Shown here: positions 44,603 through 52,369 of the stretch, one piece after another
How the letters are laid out: every line of letters begins with the position of its first letter
Position numbering within the stretch: position 1 is the first letter of the stretch
Source of the DNA: Paenibacillus phytohabitans
GTDB lineage: Bacteria; Bacillota; Bacilli; Paenibacillales; Paenibacillaceae
DNA length: 64,000 nucleotides
Assembly (NCBI RefSeq): GCF_013141775.1
Contig: NZ_WHOB01000027.1
Location: 211,620-275,619 of the forward strand
Direction of reading: 5' to 3'
Program-made: the position numbers and the translations under genes
The notes under the pieces: model-generated
The model's input: the letters and a program-made list of their open reading frames with translations, nothing else
The model's database searches: none
Told to the model about the DNA's origin: nothing

Positions 44603-45730
44603 TTATATATCACGTCTGATGTCCCGCGCAGCTTGGAGCTTACTTCTATTGCCAAGCAAGACCTGGTCACCGGGCAGATAAGTCAATGCCCGCTCATTAT
44701 GCAGCCAGGCCTGCTCCCATTCCCCGGCTGCTGCGTAGCAGCGGCTGACCAGCACATGAGGCAGCCAGGTATAGCAGGCCTGCGAGACAGGCCGGTTCCC
44801 CGCACCGTCCTTCTGCCGGGCTATCGCCTGAAGATACCAGTAGACGGCGCTGTCCCACTCCCTGCGTTCTTCGAAGAACCCGGCTGCAGCGCAGCAGATA
44901 TCTGCCTGCGGAAGCCCATAACGGAAGGAGCGGAAGAGGCTGTTCAGCCGTTTCTCTGCATCGCCCAGCTGCCGGTAGCATTCAGCCAGCCGCAGGCAGG
45001 CTGTAATCCGGTCCTCCCGGTAACCGCTCGGCTCACTCAACAATTGCTCGTAAGAACCGGCCGCGGTTATAAATTCCCGGTCCTCAAAGCACTCGTTCGC
45101 GTAATGGAATAACACACGCCCCTCCCCTCGGCCTTCCTCTGCCATCCAGCGCTCCAGAATGGTGCGGTTACGGCATGTATGGACGGCAACAGGTCTATGT
45201 TCTATCCATATATCCGTATTCAGCTCAGCGGCAATGCCAATATCCAGGTCTTCATGCACACGCCCGTGCCAGCGGAAATTCCGCTCACGTCTGACCATTC
45301 GCGGCCTCCGCGCTGTATACACGGGGAGTGATGCGGAAGCGGCCTTTTCTGAATCGGCAAATAACCGGGTACCCAGCCATACCACATCCACCGCTTCCCT
45401 CTCCTGCGCTAATTGCAGCTTTAAGCGGGCCAGCTTCGCTGCTTCCGGCGCTGCCAGCAGCTCATCCGCATCCATCCAAATCACATACGGCATAGCCGCC
45501 TGTTCAAAGGAATAATTGCGGGCAGCCGCAAAATCATCCTCCCATGGATATGAAAATATCTTCTCGGTATATCTGCCGGCGACAGAGACGGTCCCATCCG
45601 TTGATCCCGTATCCACAATAATAATTTCATCCATAAGGCCGCTGACAGAATCCAGACACCTGGCCAGCACAGCTTCTTCATTCTTCACGATGATGCACAA
45701 ACTGAACAGACCTTGCTGATCTGCGTCCAT
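44603..45730 (-). CDS. GT2 glycosyltransferase with C-terminal TPR-like repeats (copy 2)
   Basis: 375 aa. GT2 domain with SLCIIVKNEEAVLARCL, VDTGSTDGT and WMDADELL. The C-terminal half is helical-repeat-like (LRLAECYRQLGDAEKRLNSL; FFEERREWDSAVYWYLQAI). Start ATG follows AAGGAGG by 7 bases. Paralogous along its length to the gene at 40020 (shared DDFAAARNYSF block) and also convergent with a hybrid kinase, 21 bases between stops. It likely transfers sugar to a protein or glycan of the island; donor and acceptor unknown. Confidence 0.88.
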   Translation of the reverse strand: MDADQQGLFSLCIIVKNEEAVLARCLDSVSGLMDEIIIVDTGSTDGTVSVAGRYTEKIFSYPWEDDFAAARNYSFEQAAMPYVIWMDADELLAAPEAAKLARLKLQLAQEREAVDVVWLGTRLFADSEKAASASLPVYTARRPRMVRRERNFRWHGRVHEDLDIGIAAELNTDIWIEHRPVAVHTCRNRTILERWMAEEGRGEGRVLFHYANECFEDREFITAAGSYEQLLSEPSGYREDRITACLRLAECYRQLGDAEKRLNSLFRSFRYGLPQADICCAAAGFFEERREWDSAVYWYLQAIARQKDGAGNRPVSQACYTWLPHVLVSRCYAAAGEWEQAWLHNERALTYLPGDQVLLGNRSKLQAARDIRRDI

Positions 45731-45771
45731 GTCTCTGCCTCCTTGTACAAGTTACTATTCTCATCACAAAA

Positions 45772-45818
45772 TGCTTCCCCTCTCCCCTACACCTATAGAT
45801 TGGGGAGAAGCGGAAGCA
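45772..45818 (-). terminator. Terminator hairpin of the dehydrogenase operon (minus strand)
   Basis: TGCTTCC and TCTCCCC arms pair perfectly with GGGGAGA and GGAAGCA across a small internal loop. On the minus strand ATTTTG follows. It ends the operon 48793-45834. Confidence 0.7.
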
Positions 45819-45833
45819 ATCTGCCAAATCAAA

Positions 45834-46241
45834 CTAGGACTGCGAAGCTATGCCAAAGAATACTTCGGGGCCGTTACGCACTGTAGTCGAAATCCCGCTG
45901 ATGAAAGCTGTATACACAAGTGTAGGCACAGCAGGAGCCGAAAGATCCTGTGCATGAAAGCTGTGCAGCTCATTGGAGCCGGTGGTAGCCACTGAGCCTT
46001 GCGCCGTGTAAATGATATTCGCCGGATCGAAGGATTCGCCACGGACCACTTGTATGGTATAAGGGTCCCCTTCGTCACCGATTAATCCAATTGTGCCGCT
46101 AAGAGTAATAACCGTATCCTCGATGGAGGAGATCCCCAGACCAATCAAACCGAACAGTTCAGGGGCCGGACCAAGCTCAATACTGATTGATCCGCTGGAC
46201 GGAGCATTGGATGAACTTCTGAGGTCTAAAAAATATGCCAT
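45834..46241 (-). CDS. Conserved hypothetical protein, tandem paralogue A
   Basis: 135 aa, not recognised. It starts MAYFLDLRS after AAGGAGG. Predicted all-beta from its alternating pattern (DTVITLSGTIGLIGDEGD; PYTIQVVRGESFDP), ending PEVFFGIASQS. No signal peptide, membrane helix or cysteine. About half its residues match the neighbour at 46279. The alternating beta pattern and VRGE/TLVYTAFISG blocks resemble small structural or spore-coat proteins, but that is impression only. It lies at the end of an operon with a rhamnosyltransferase-like gene and a sugar dehydrogenase. Confidence 0.75.
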   Translation of the reverse strand: MAYFLDLRSSSNAPSSGSISIELGPAPELFGLIGLGISSIEDTVITLSGTIGLIGDEGDPYTIQVVRGESFDPANIIYTAQGSVATTGSNELHSFHAQDLSAPAVPTLVYTAFISGISTTVRNGPEVFFGIASQS

Positions 46242-46278
46242 TGATAATTCCTCCTTAAATGTTGGGTTAGGATTCGGA

Positions 46279-46689
46279 CTAAGACAGCGAGGCTACACCG
46301 AAGAACAATTCGGGACCGCTGCGGAACGTAGTCGGTTCCCCGCTGATATAAGCGGTGTACACAATGGAGGGTACAGCCGGAACTGAAAAGTCATGGACAT
46401 GAAAGCTAATCATCTCACTGAAGCCAGAGTCAGCCACCGTCCCTTGCATCATATAAATGACGTTCGCCGGATTATACGACTCGCCGCGGACTACGTGAAT
46501 GGTGAAGGTGTCCTCCTCGTCACCGGTCAGTCCAATTGCGCCGCAGACCATAATGACCGTATCCTCAACGGAGGATGAGAAACCCATACCGATCCTTCCA
46601 AACAATTGGGGAGCAGACCCAAGCTTAATCTTGATTGATCCACTGCGCGGAGCATCGGATAAACTCCGCGCGTCCAAAAAGTATGCCAT
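46279..46689 (-). CDS. Conserved hypothetical protein, tandem paralogue B
   Basis: 136 aa from the ATG at 46687-46689 (AGGTGGGG upstream). Its start overlaps the TAA of the dehydrogenase gene by one base (TAATG), so translation is coupled. Sequence parallels paralogue A throughout: MAYFLDARSLSDAPRSGSI, SSVEDTVIMVCGAIGLTGDE, HVVRGESYNPANVIY and the end PELFFGVASLS. Probably a beta-rich structural protein. The coupling to a sugar-nucleotide enzyme hints that it may carry or be decorated by the glycan; this is inference. Confidence 0.75.
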   Translation of the reverse strand: MAYFLDARSLSDAPRSGSIKIKLGSAPQLFGRIGMGFSSSVEDTVIMVCGAIGLTGDEEDTFTIHVVRGESYNPANVIYMMQGTVADSGFSEMISFHVHDFSVPAVPSIVYTAYISGEPTTFRSGPELFFGVASLS

Positions 46690-48026
46690 TATTTTCCCCA
46701 CCTTACTTGATGCTGATATGGTTTGCCCAGCACGGCGATCCGTCCCCGCGTGCAGTCCTTAGTTGCGTTCCGGGTATCCAGAACAAGCGGTGCTGCATCC
46801 GCCAGGCCTTGATAATCCACGGCGGAATGGTCCGTCGCAACGACCACCAGATCGGCAGAGGACAATAGTGAAGGCTGCAGGGTGCGTGAGAAATACGTCA
46901 TTTCCCCCAGCTTGAAGGAAGGGATATACGGGTCGCAATATTGGACAATAGCACCTGCTTCAAGCAGCAGGACGAACAGCGCGAGCGCCGGGGATTCGCG
47001 GATATCGTCGATATCTTTTTTGTAGGCGATGCCCGACAATATAATTTTGGAGCCCTTCAAGGTCTTGCCTTCGGCCTGAAGCAGCCACTGAATGCGTTCC
47101 AGGATCAGGCCGGGCATGCCCTGATTCACCCGGTCCGCGAGTTCCACAAAGTGCAGGGGCAGCCCGAGCTTGCCGGACTTCCAGGACAGATACAGCGGAT
47201 CAACCGGAATGCAGTGTCCTCCTACACCGGGGCCGGGATAGAATGGCATGTACCCGAACGGCTTGGTTGCGGCCGCTTCCAGCACCTCCCATATACTGAT
47301 GCCCATCCGCTCACATAATGGTGTTAATTCATTGATGAGCGCGATGTTTACACTGCGGAAGGTGTTCTCAAGCAATTTGGCCGTTTCAGCAAGGGTAGTG
47401 GAGGAGACCGGGACCAGCGTTTCCACAAATGAGCCGTATAGGGCGCTGCCCGCTTCCAGGCATCTTGCGGTACAGCCTCCGATGATTTTGGGTGTCTGCT
47501 TCACGCTGATCCCGTCTTTGCCGGGATTGATGCGCTCTGGGGAATAACAGACATAGAAGTCTTCGCCAGCCACCCAACCACGGCGCGCCTCAATTACATT
47601 GCTCACCAGCTCTCTCGTTGTACCCGGATAGGTGGTGCTTTCCAGAATGATTAAGGTTTGCGGCTTCAGATAGGGAAGTGCTTCTTCAATCACCTGCCGG
47701 ATAAATGAAGGATCCGGCTCACGGTTCTTATCAAGCGGCGTCGGCACACAAATAATCAAGGCATCTGACAGAGCAACGCAAGCATAATCATTGCCGGGAA
47801 TGAGTCCCTCTTCTTCATTAATCACCTCCTTCAGGTCCTCATCGCGAATATCCATAAGGTACGATTGTTTACGGAGCAGCGAAGCAATCTTGCTCCGGTC
47901 CGGATCAATGCCATAGACCTTGTATCCTGCCCGTGCGATCTCCAGCGCCATCGGCAGGCCGGTATAACCAAGTCCGGCCACGGCAATTACAGCCGAGCGC
48001 TCCTTTATTTTTTCAACAATGCTCAA
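46689..48026 (-). CDS. Nucleotide-sugar 6-dehydrogenase (UDP-Glc/UDP-HexNAc dehydrogenase family)
   Basis: 445 aa. It oxidises the C6 alcohol of an NDP-sugar to a uronic acid with two NAD. N-terminal Rossmann motif VAGLGYTGLPMALEIA, ICVPTPLDKNREPD near residue 93, SPERINPGK near 162, and catalytic Cys272 in GGHCIPVDP. The PTPLDK...PDPSF and SPERINPG forms are closer to the WbpA/UDP-GlcNAc-type branch than to plain UDP-glucose dehydrogenase. It starts at TTG, 10 bases after AAGGAG. Supplies a uronic-acid donor to the island. Confidence 0.9.
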   Translation of the reverse strand: MSIVEKIKERSAVIAVAGLGYTGLPMALEIARAGYKVYGIDPDRSKIASLLRKQSYLMDIRDEDLKEVINEEEGLIPGNDYACVALSDALIICVPTPLDKNREPDPSFIRQVIEEALPYLKPQTLIILESTTYPGTTRELVSNVIEARRGWVAGEDFYVCYSPERINPGKDGISVKQTPKIIGGCTARCLEAGSALYGSFVETLVPVSSTTLAETAKLLENTFRSVNIALINELTPLCERMGISIWEVLEAAATKPFGYMPFYPGPGVGGHCIPVDPLYLSWKSGKLGLPLHFVELADRVNQGMPGLILERIQWLLQAEGKTLKGSKIILSGIAYKKDIDDIRESPALALFVLLLEAGAIVQYCDPYIPSFKLGEMTYFSRTLQPSLLSSADLVVVATDHSAVDYQGLADAAPLVLDTRNATKDCTRGRIAVLGKPYQHQVRWGK

Positions 48027-48055
48027 GATGTCTCTCTCCTTCTCTCGTCCTGACT

Positions 48056-48793
48056 TTAGTTATATTCAACCTCCGACATGAATTCTGCCAGCACATGTTT
48101 CATTTCTTCTCTGGAGAGACGGTTTTCGGATGGCACTTTTTTGACAGATACATTGGAGGAATGAACGACATTGACGAAATTCCTGGCTTTAAAAACCTCA
48201 TGGGGCAGCAAAGCCACATTATGGTGGCCTTTGCCGGGAATGGCGATCCGTTCACCGGCAAGGTAGGCATCGGCCGAATACAGAAAGACATAAAACTGCG
48301 GGGAAGAATAGAATACCGGCGCCATTTGCCCTTGAACGGAATCCCACAGATATCCCCTTTGATTCACCAGCGCATCGGTGCCGGGTAAGGGGGTATAATC
48401 ATGCAACTGCTGCACAAAGGTCCGGTGATACAAATCGTCCGAATCGAGTCTGGCAATGAACAAATCCCGGTAATGCCGGACAGGATGAAGCTCTTGAGCT
48501 TTACGGACCTCCTGGACCCATGAAGCAATGTGCAGGTTGCTCTCTGCGGTAGTCCCAAACCGGATATTGCCCGGCAAGGGCGGGTACTGCGCTAATTCTT
48601 CCTCTACAATACCGCTGCACCCTCCGGCAAGCTTGACGACAGCCAGAAATTGCTGATTGGTCTGCGCCTCCAGGCTTTTTAAGGTGAATCTCCGGAAAAC
48701 ACGGATTCTTTCGCTAATCCATTCCCGGGTAAGGCGGTTCGGGTTCATGCCATAATTGTTGAAGTTAATTTCGATCACGATAGTTTTCCCCAC
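48056..48793 (-). CDS. Putative rhamnosyltransferase-like glycosyltransferase, copy 1
   Basis: 245 aa. The pattern matches the putative rhamnosyl transferase family (PF11316 type): RLTREWISERIRVFRRFTL near residue 20-38, then the metal motif in ARLDSDDLYH (Asp117, Asp119, Asp120) and GYLWDS near 150. It starts at GTG after GGAGG. First gene of an operon with the dehydrogenase and the two small paralogues. A near-twin lies at 49761. The acceptor and even rhamnose as donor are inferred from the family name and from RmlA nearby. Confidence 0.75.
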   Translation of the reverse strand: MGKTIVIEINFNNYGMNPNRLTREWISERIRVFRRFTLKSLEAQTNQQFLAVVKLAGGCSGIVEEELAQYPPLPGNIRFGTTAESNLHIASWVQEVRKAQELHPVRHYRDLFIARLDSDDLYHRTFVQQLHDYTPLPGTDALVNQRGYLWDSVQGQMAPVFYSSPQFYVFLYSADAYLAGERIAIPGKGHHNVALLPHEVFKARNFVNVVHSSNVSVKKVPSENRLSREEMKHVLAEFMSEVEYN

Positions 48794-48825
48794 TGTTCAA
48801 CCTCCTGCGGTCTGTTTATGCCACT

Positions 48826-48841
48826 ATATGCACGAAGTCCG
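48826..48841 (-). promoter_or_regulatory. Conserved upstream element of rhamnosyltransferase copy 1
   Basis: Minus strand CGGACTTCGTGCATAT, 33 bases before the start. The same element with one change lies before copy 2 at 50510-50525. GCATAT followed by xxTG is one base from a sigma-K -10 (GCATAnnnTA), but no well-spaced -35 was found. Confidence 0.4.
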
Positions 48842-48967
48842 TAAAAGCCTGTATGTCCGTCTATTCTTCAGCGATTATTTATGGATTTCTATCAAAATAG
48901 TCAGGGGTACAATTAACCAGACCTCCCCAAGCATATGATGTTCCAACAAAGATTGGGGAGGGTTATT

Positions 48968-49681
48968 GTGGACTACGGCGTTTATTTGGAGCAGTATGAG
49001 GTGCTGGGGAGGCTGGAGCATGCACTTACTCACCGCCTTCCTTATTCACTTGTGCGGGTAGGCGACGGGGAGAATCTTGTGCTTGCCCAGGACGGGGTTT
49101 GGCCGATACAGGAGGTGCTGAAGGAGCCTTGGGCGATGAAAGCAAACAAGGGTCTTAAAGGAACATTTCTGCCTAATCTTGTTTTGCGGGATCAACTCAT
49201 TGCCTCTGTGAAAAAGGCTGACATCGTGGGCATCCTGCCTTATGACGACATGAGTATTAAAGCCCCGGTGCATCTGAAGCGGATGCTGACCGATTCGGTC
49301 TTCCTTCATTACGGAATTACTCCCTCTGCCCTCTGCCATGCCTGCATCAACCGCGAGTGGGCTGTCAGTTCCCGGTTCTGGGATCTGCTCCGCGGCCGCC
49401 GGGTGCTGCTGGCAACAGCCAAGCCGAAGCCCATCCGCAATATTCTGGCCACCTGGCCTTATAGCATTAAAGTCACACAGACCCTTGTGGTGGAGCGGTA
49501 CGAGCAAATAGAGGAAACCTTGAAGCAGGTGGAGGCTTATGCGAACAGCTTTGATATAGCTTTGTTCTCCTGCGGTGTCAATGCAGTCGTGCTGGCACAG
49601 CAAACGGCAGAACGGACAGGCAAAGCCGCGCTTGATTTCGGCAAGGCCAGCAATATTCTGCTGCAGGGCAGAGCGAATTAA
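48968..49681 (+). CDS. GT-D fold glycosyltransferase
   Basis: 237 aa from the GTG at 48968, with GGGGAGGG 5 bases upstream; the longer frame from 48935 would start before that site. The GT-D signature is clear: SLVRVGDGENLVLAQ with the D-x-E metal motif (Asp33, Glu35). Later blocks WPIQEVLKEPWAM, FWDLLRGRRVLLATAKPKP and ALDFGKASNILL also fit. In streptococci GT-D enzymes add glucose to serine-rich repeat glycoproteins, so a role on a surface glycoprotein is attractive here. Divergent from rhamnosyltransferase copy 1. Confidence 0.85.
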   Translation: MDYGVYLEQYEVLGRLEHALTHRLPYSLVRVGDGENLVLAQDGVWPIQEVLKEPWAMKANKGLKGTFLPNLVLRDQLIASVKKADIVGILPYDDMSIKAPVHLKRMLTDSVFLHYGITPSALCHACINREWAVSSRFWDLLRGRRVLLATAKPKPIRNILATWPYSIKVTQTLVVERYEQIEETLKQVEAYANSFDIALFSCGVNAVVLAQQTAERTGKAALDFGKASNILLQGRAN

Positions 49682-49711
49682 GCCAGAGGATTAACACAGC
49701 TCTGAACATCA

Positions 49712-49738
49712 AAATAGCAGCCCAGTGGGCTGCTATTT
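49712..49738. terminator. Bidirectional terminator hairpin
   Basis: AAATAGCAGCCC pairs perfectly with GGGCTGCTATTT around a 3-base loop; T-rich on one side, A-rich on the other, between convergent genes. Confidence 0.85.
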
Positions 49739-49760
49739 CCGGTGCTGCTGAATGGCAATA

Positions 49761-50480
49761 TCATATGAATTCCGCGAGCACATGCTCCATTTCCGTAGTG
49801 GAAAGACGGTCTACAAGCGGCACTGTGGGGGCTGTAACAGACAAAGCATGAATGACATCAACGTAATTCCGGTCCTTCAGGACCTCATGGGGCAGCTTCA
49901 TTACATTACGGTGGCCATTGCCGGGAATCATGATGCGTACTCCGGAGAGATAGGCGCTGGCTGAATATAGAATGACATAAAACTGAGGCGATGAATAAAA
50001 TAGCGGAGCCATTTGCCCATGAACGGTGTCCCAGAGGTATCCCTTCTGATTCACCAGTGCGACAGTGCCGGGCAAGGGAATGTAATCATGCAGCTGCTGC
50101 ACAAAGCTCTTGTGATACAAATCATCGAAGCCGATTCTTGTGATGAATAAATTCCGCTCTTGACCCTTATAGGGATTCTGCCGGGCTTGCCGGACCTCCC
50201 GGACCCAGGAAGCAATGCTTCTGTTGCTCTCCAGGTTAGTTCCAAAGCGGATGTTAGCCGGCAAGGGCGGGTGCTGCGCCATTTCTTCCTCTACCATGTC
50301 ACTCCAGTCACGGGCTAGCTTGACAACAGCCAGAAATTGCTGGTTGGTCTGCGCCTCCAGGCTTTTCAAGGTGAATCTCCGAAAGATCCCGATTCTCTCT
50401 TTGAACCATTGTCTGGTGAGCCGGTTCGGCTTCAAGCCCGAGGTGTTGAAGTCGATCTCGAAAACGATGATATTCCCCAT
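49761..50480 (-). CDS. Putative rhamnosyltransferase-like glycosyltransferase, copy 2 (altered metal motif)
   Basis: 239 aa from the ATG at 50478-50480, which follows CAGGAGG; a longer frame to 50567 has no site. It aligns with copy 1 without gaps through its first 120 residues (FRRFTLKSLEAQTNQQFLAV is identical). The metal motif has changed: copy 1 has LDSDD at 116-120, this copy IGFDD, so the first Asp of the D-x-D is Gly117. Activity may be lost or altered. In an operon after RmlA and the ThDP enzyme. Confidence 0.72.
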   Translation of the reverse strand: MGNIIVFEIDFNTSGLKPNRLTRQWFKERIGIFRRFTLKSLEAQTNQQFLAVVKLARDWSDMVEEEMAQHPPLPANIRFGTNLESNRSIASWVREVRQARQNPYKGQERNLFITRIGFDDLYHKSFVQQLHDYIPLPGTVALVNQKGYLWDTVHGQMAPLFYSSPQFYVILYSASAYLSGVRIMIPGNGHRNVMKLPHEVLKDRNYVDVIHALSVTAPTVPLVDRLSTTEMEHVLAEFI

Positions 50481-50509
50481 TGGTTTAACCTCCTGCATGT
50501 TTTTACATG

Positions 50510-50525
50510 ATATGCACAAAGTCCG
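50510..50525 (-). promoter_or_regulatory. Conserved upstream element of rhamnosyltransferase copy 2
   Basis: Minus strand CGGACTTTGTGCATAT, 30 bases before the start, matching the element at 48826-48841 in 15 of 16 bases. It may be an internal promoter in the rmlA operon. Confidence 0.4.
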
Positions 50526-50563
50526 AAAAAGTTTATATGCACGGAGGTTCTGAATGGGGGTAA

Positions 50564-52333
50564 TCAAGTAGGAAGGTCCATCTCATCCACAAGGTCGATC
50601 AGCATTATTCTTTTCAATTCTTCCCTGTCCAGATACGGATACATATCCTCAATAGGTCTATTTACAACTAATTTGGGATGAACTTCGGTTTTCTTTTCTA
50701 ACTTCACTTCAATAAAAGCGGGTCCGGCAGTGTTCAGGAACTGTTCAAGCTGATGAACCTCATCCATCGTGTTCATTTGATAAGCCGGGATTGCGTAGGC
50801 TTTAACAATATCAATGAATGAAGGATTGGGATTCACCGTAGATTGTTGTCTGCCCTCGAAATACAAATCCTGGAACTGCCTTACCATTCCCAATGAGCTA
50901 TTATTCATAACCACTATTTTTATGGGTAGATTCAGCCGGACAATAGTATCTAATTCCTGTATATTCAGCTGAAAGCCACCGTCTCCGGCAATAACGAGAG
51001 TTTCGCCACCTGTTGCCAGGGAAGCACCAATTGCTGCCGGCAATGCAAAGCCCATAGCCCCCATTCCGCCGGAATTGAGTAATCGTTGATGCCCGGATAG
51101 CTTAAAGGATTGGGAAGCCCACATCTGATGCTGGCCAACATCAAGGCAGACTGCAGTGAATTGCTTAGACTTGGAAGACAGCAGCTCCATAAAGCGGTTC
51201 GGTTCAATTTCATTAGCAGTTGGGGTAAAAGAATACGTGGGATATTGCCCTTTCAATTCCTTAATGAAAGCTAACCACCCGGTAATATCCGGCGGGCGAA
51301 CTTCTGAGAATGCAGCATTCATTTTTACCAAAAAGTCCTTCAAATCGGCTTGAACGGTGAGAGTTGCAGTAACCTTGCTATTAAGCTCATTATGATCAAT
51401 ATCAACATGTATTTTGTTAGCACCGCGCGCAAAGGTATCCGGCCTGGTTCCGGTTTGTCTGCTATCCAGTCTGGATCCGAAGATGAGTAACAAGTCACAA
51501 TTCGCCAGAATCAGATTGCTGTACCGGTTGCCGTACGATCCAATTAAACCTGAATATAAGGGATGATCATGAGTTATCACGTCGATCCCCATCAATGAAG
51601 TAACTATGGGTATTCGTGACTTTTCAATGAACTGGGACAGTGCAGCTGTAGATTGGCTAACCCTTACTCCACCACCTGCCAGAATCAGCGGTCTCTTGGC
51701 TGCACCTAACATTCTAATAACTTCTGAAATAACAGAATCACTTATATCCTTCGAACCTTTCGAAAGGTCATTATATTCTTCACTATCGTAGAAGCTGGCT
51801 AAGTTCTCCGGTTCTATTTGTGCCCTCTGAAGATTCATCGGAATATCTAATAATACCGGACCCGGACGGCCATTCTGAGCAAGACATATTGCTTTTTCTA
51901 ATTCAAATCTTATTTGATCCGCCGCTGTAACCATAGCAGCATATTTAGTCAATGGCTTCACCACACTGACAATATCAGTCTCTTGAAATCCAATCTGCCT
52001 TACGGGACGGTCAAATTTATACTCATAGGTATTTACCTGTCCCGTGATAAACAAGCAAGGAACAGAATCGAAGTAGCAGCTGCCTATACCGGTAAGCAAA
52101 TTCAGGGCTCCCGGTCCACTCGTTGCCATGGCAACTCCAAGCTTCCCGTTCATTCTGGCATAAGCTTCAGCCGCAAAGGCACCTGCTTGTTCATGACGTA
52201 CAGAAACGCATTCCATATCATCTCTATATGAAACGGAATCCAGCAAATGAACAATGGCCCCGCCTATAAATTCAAATACATGAGATATGCCTTGTTGCTT
52301 GAGACAGTCGATAACATAATCAGATAATTTCAA
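50564..52333 (-). CDS. ThDP-dependent enzyme of acetolactate-synthase type
   Basis: 589 aa. Three-domain ThDP fold: pyrimidine-binding domain with catalytic Glu48 (VRHEQAGAFAAEAYAR) and ATSGPGALNLLTGI, a central domain (RPLILAGGGVRV), and a pyrophosphate domain with GDGGFQL...NN (about 440-470). Between rmlA and a glycosyltransferase it is probably not for valine biosynthesis. ThDP enzymes such as YerE attach a two-carbon acetyl unit to a keto-sugar nucleotide to make a branched sugar; that role fits but is inference. Start TTG after AAGGAG. Confidence 0.85.
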   Translation of the reverse strand: MKLSDYVIDCLKQQGISHVFEFIGGAIVHLLDSVSYRDDMECVSVRHEQAGAFAAEAYARMNGKLGVAMATSGPGALNLLTGIGSCYFDSVPCLFITGQVNTYEYKFDRPVRQIGFQETDIVSVVKPLTKYAAMVTAADQIRFELEKAICLAQNGRPGPVLLDIPMNLQRAQIEPENLASFYDSEEYNDLSKGSKDISDSVISEVIRMLGAAKRPLILAGGGVRVSQSTAALSQFIEKSRIPIVTSLMGIDVITHDHPLYSGLIGSYGNRYSNLILANCDLLLIFGSRLDSRQTGTRPDTFARGANKIHVDIDHNELNSKVTATLTVQADLKDFLVKMNAAFSEVRPPDITGWLAFIKELKGQYPTYSFTPTANEIEPNRFMELLSSKSKQFTAVCLDVGQHQMWASQSFKLSGHQRLLNSGGMGAMGFALPAAIGASLATGGETLVIAGDGGFQLNIQELDTIVRLNLPIKIVVMNNSSLGMVRQFQDLYFEGRQQSTVNPNPSFIDIVKAYAIPAYQMNTMDEVHQLEQFLNTAGPAFIEVKLEKKTEVHPKLVVNRPIEDMYPYLDREELKRIMLIDLVDEMDLPT

Positions 52334-52369
52334 GGGATCTCACTCCTTACTCTCTGCAGATATTGTCCT

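Noticed and set aside
50564..52333. Calling the ThDP enzyme ilvB (valine/isoleucine biosynthesis).
   Set aside because: There is no small subunit, ilvC or leu gene nearby, and its neighbours are sugar-nucleotide and glycosyltransferase genes.
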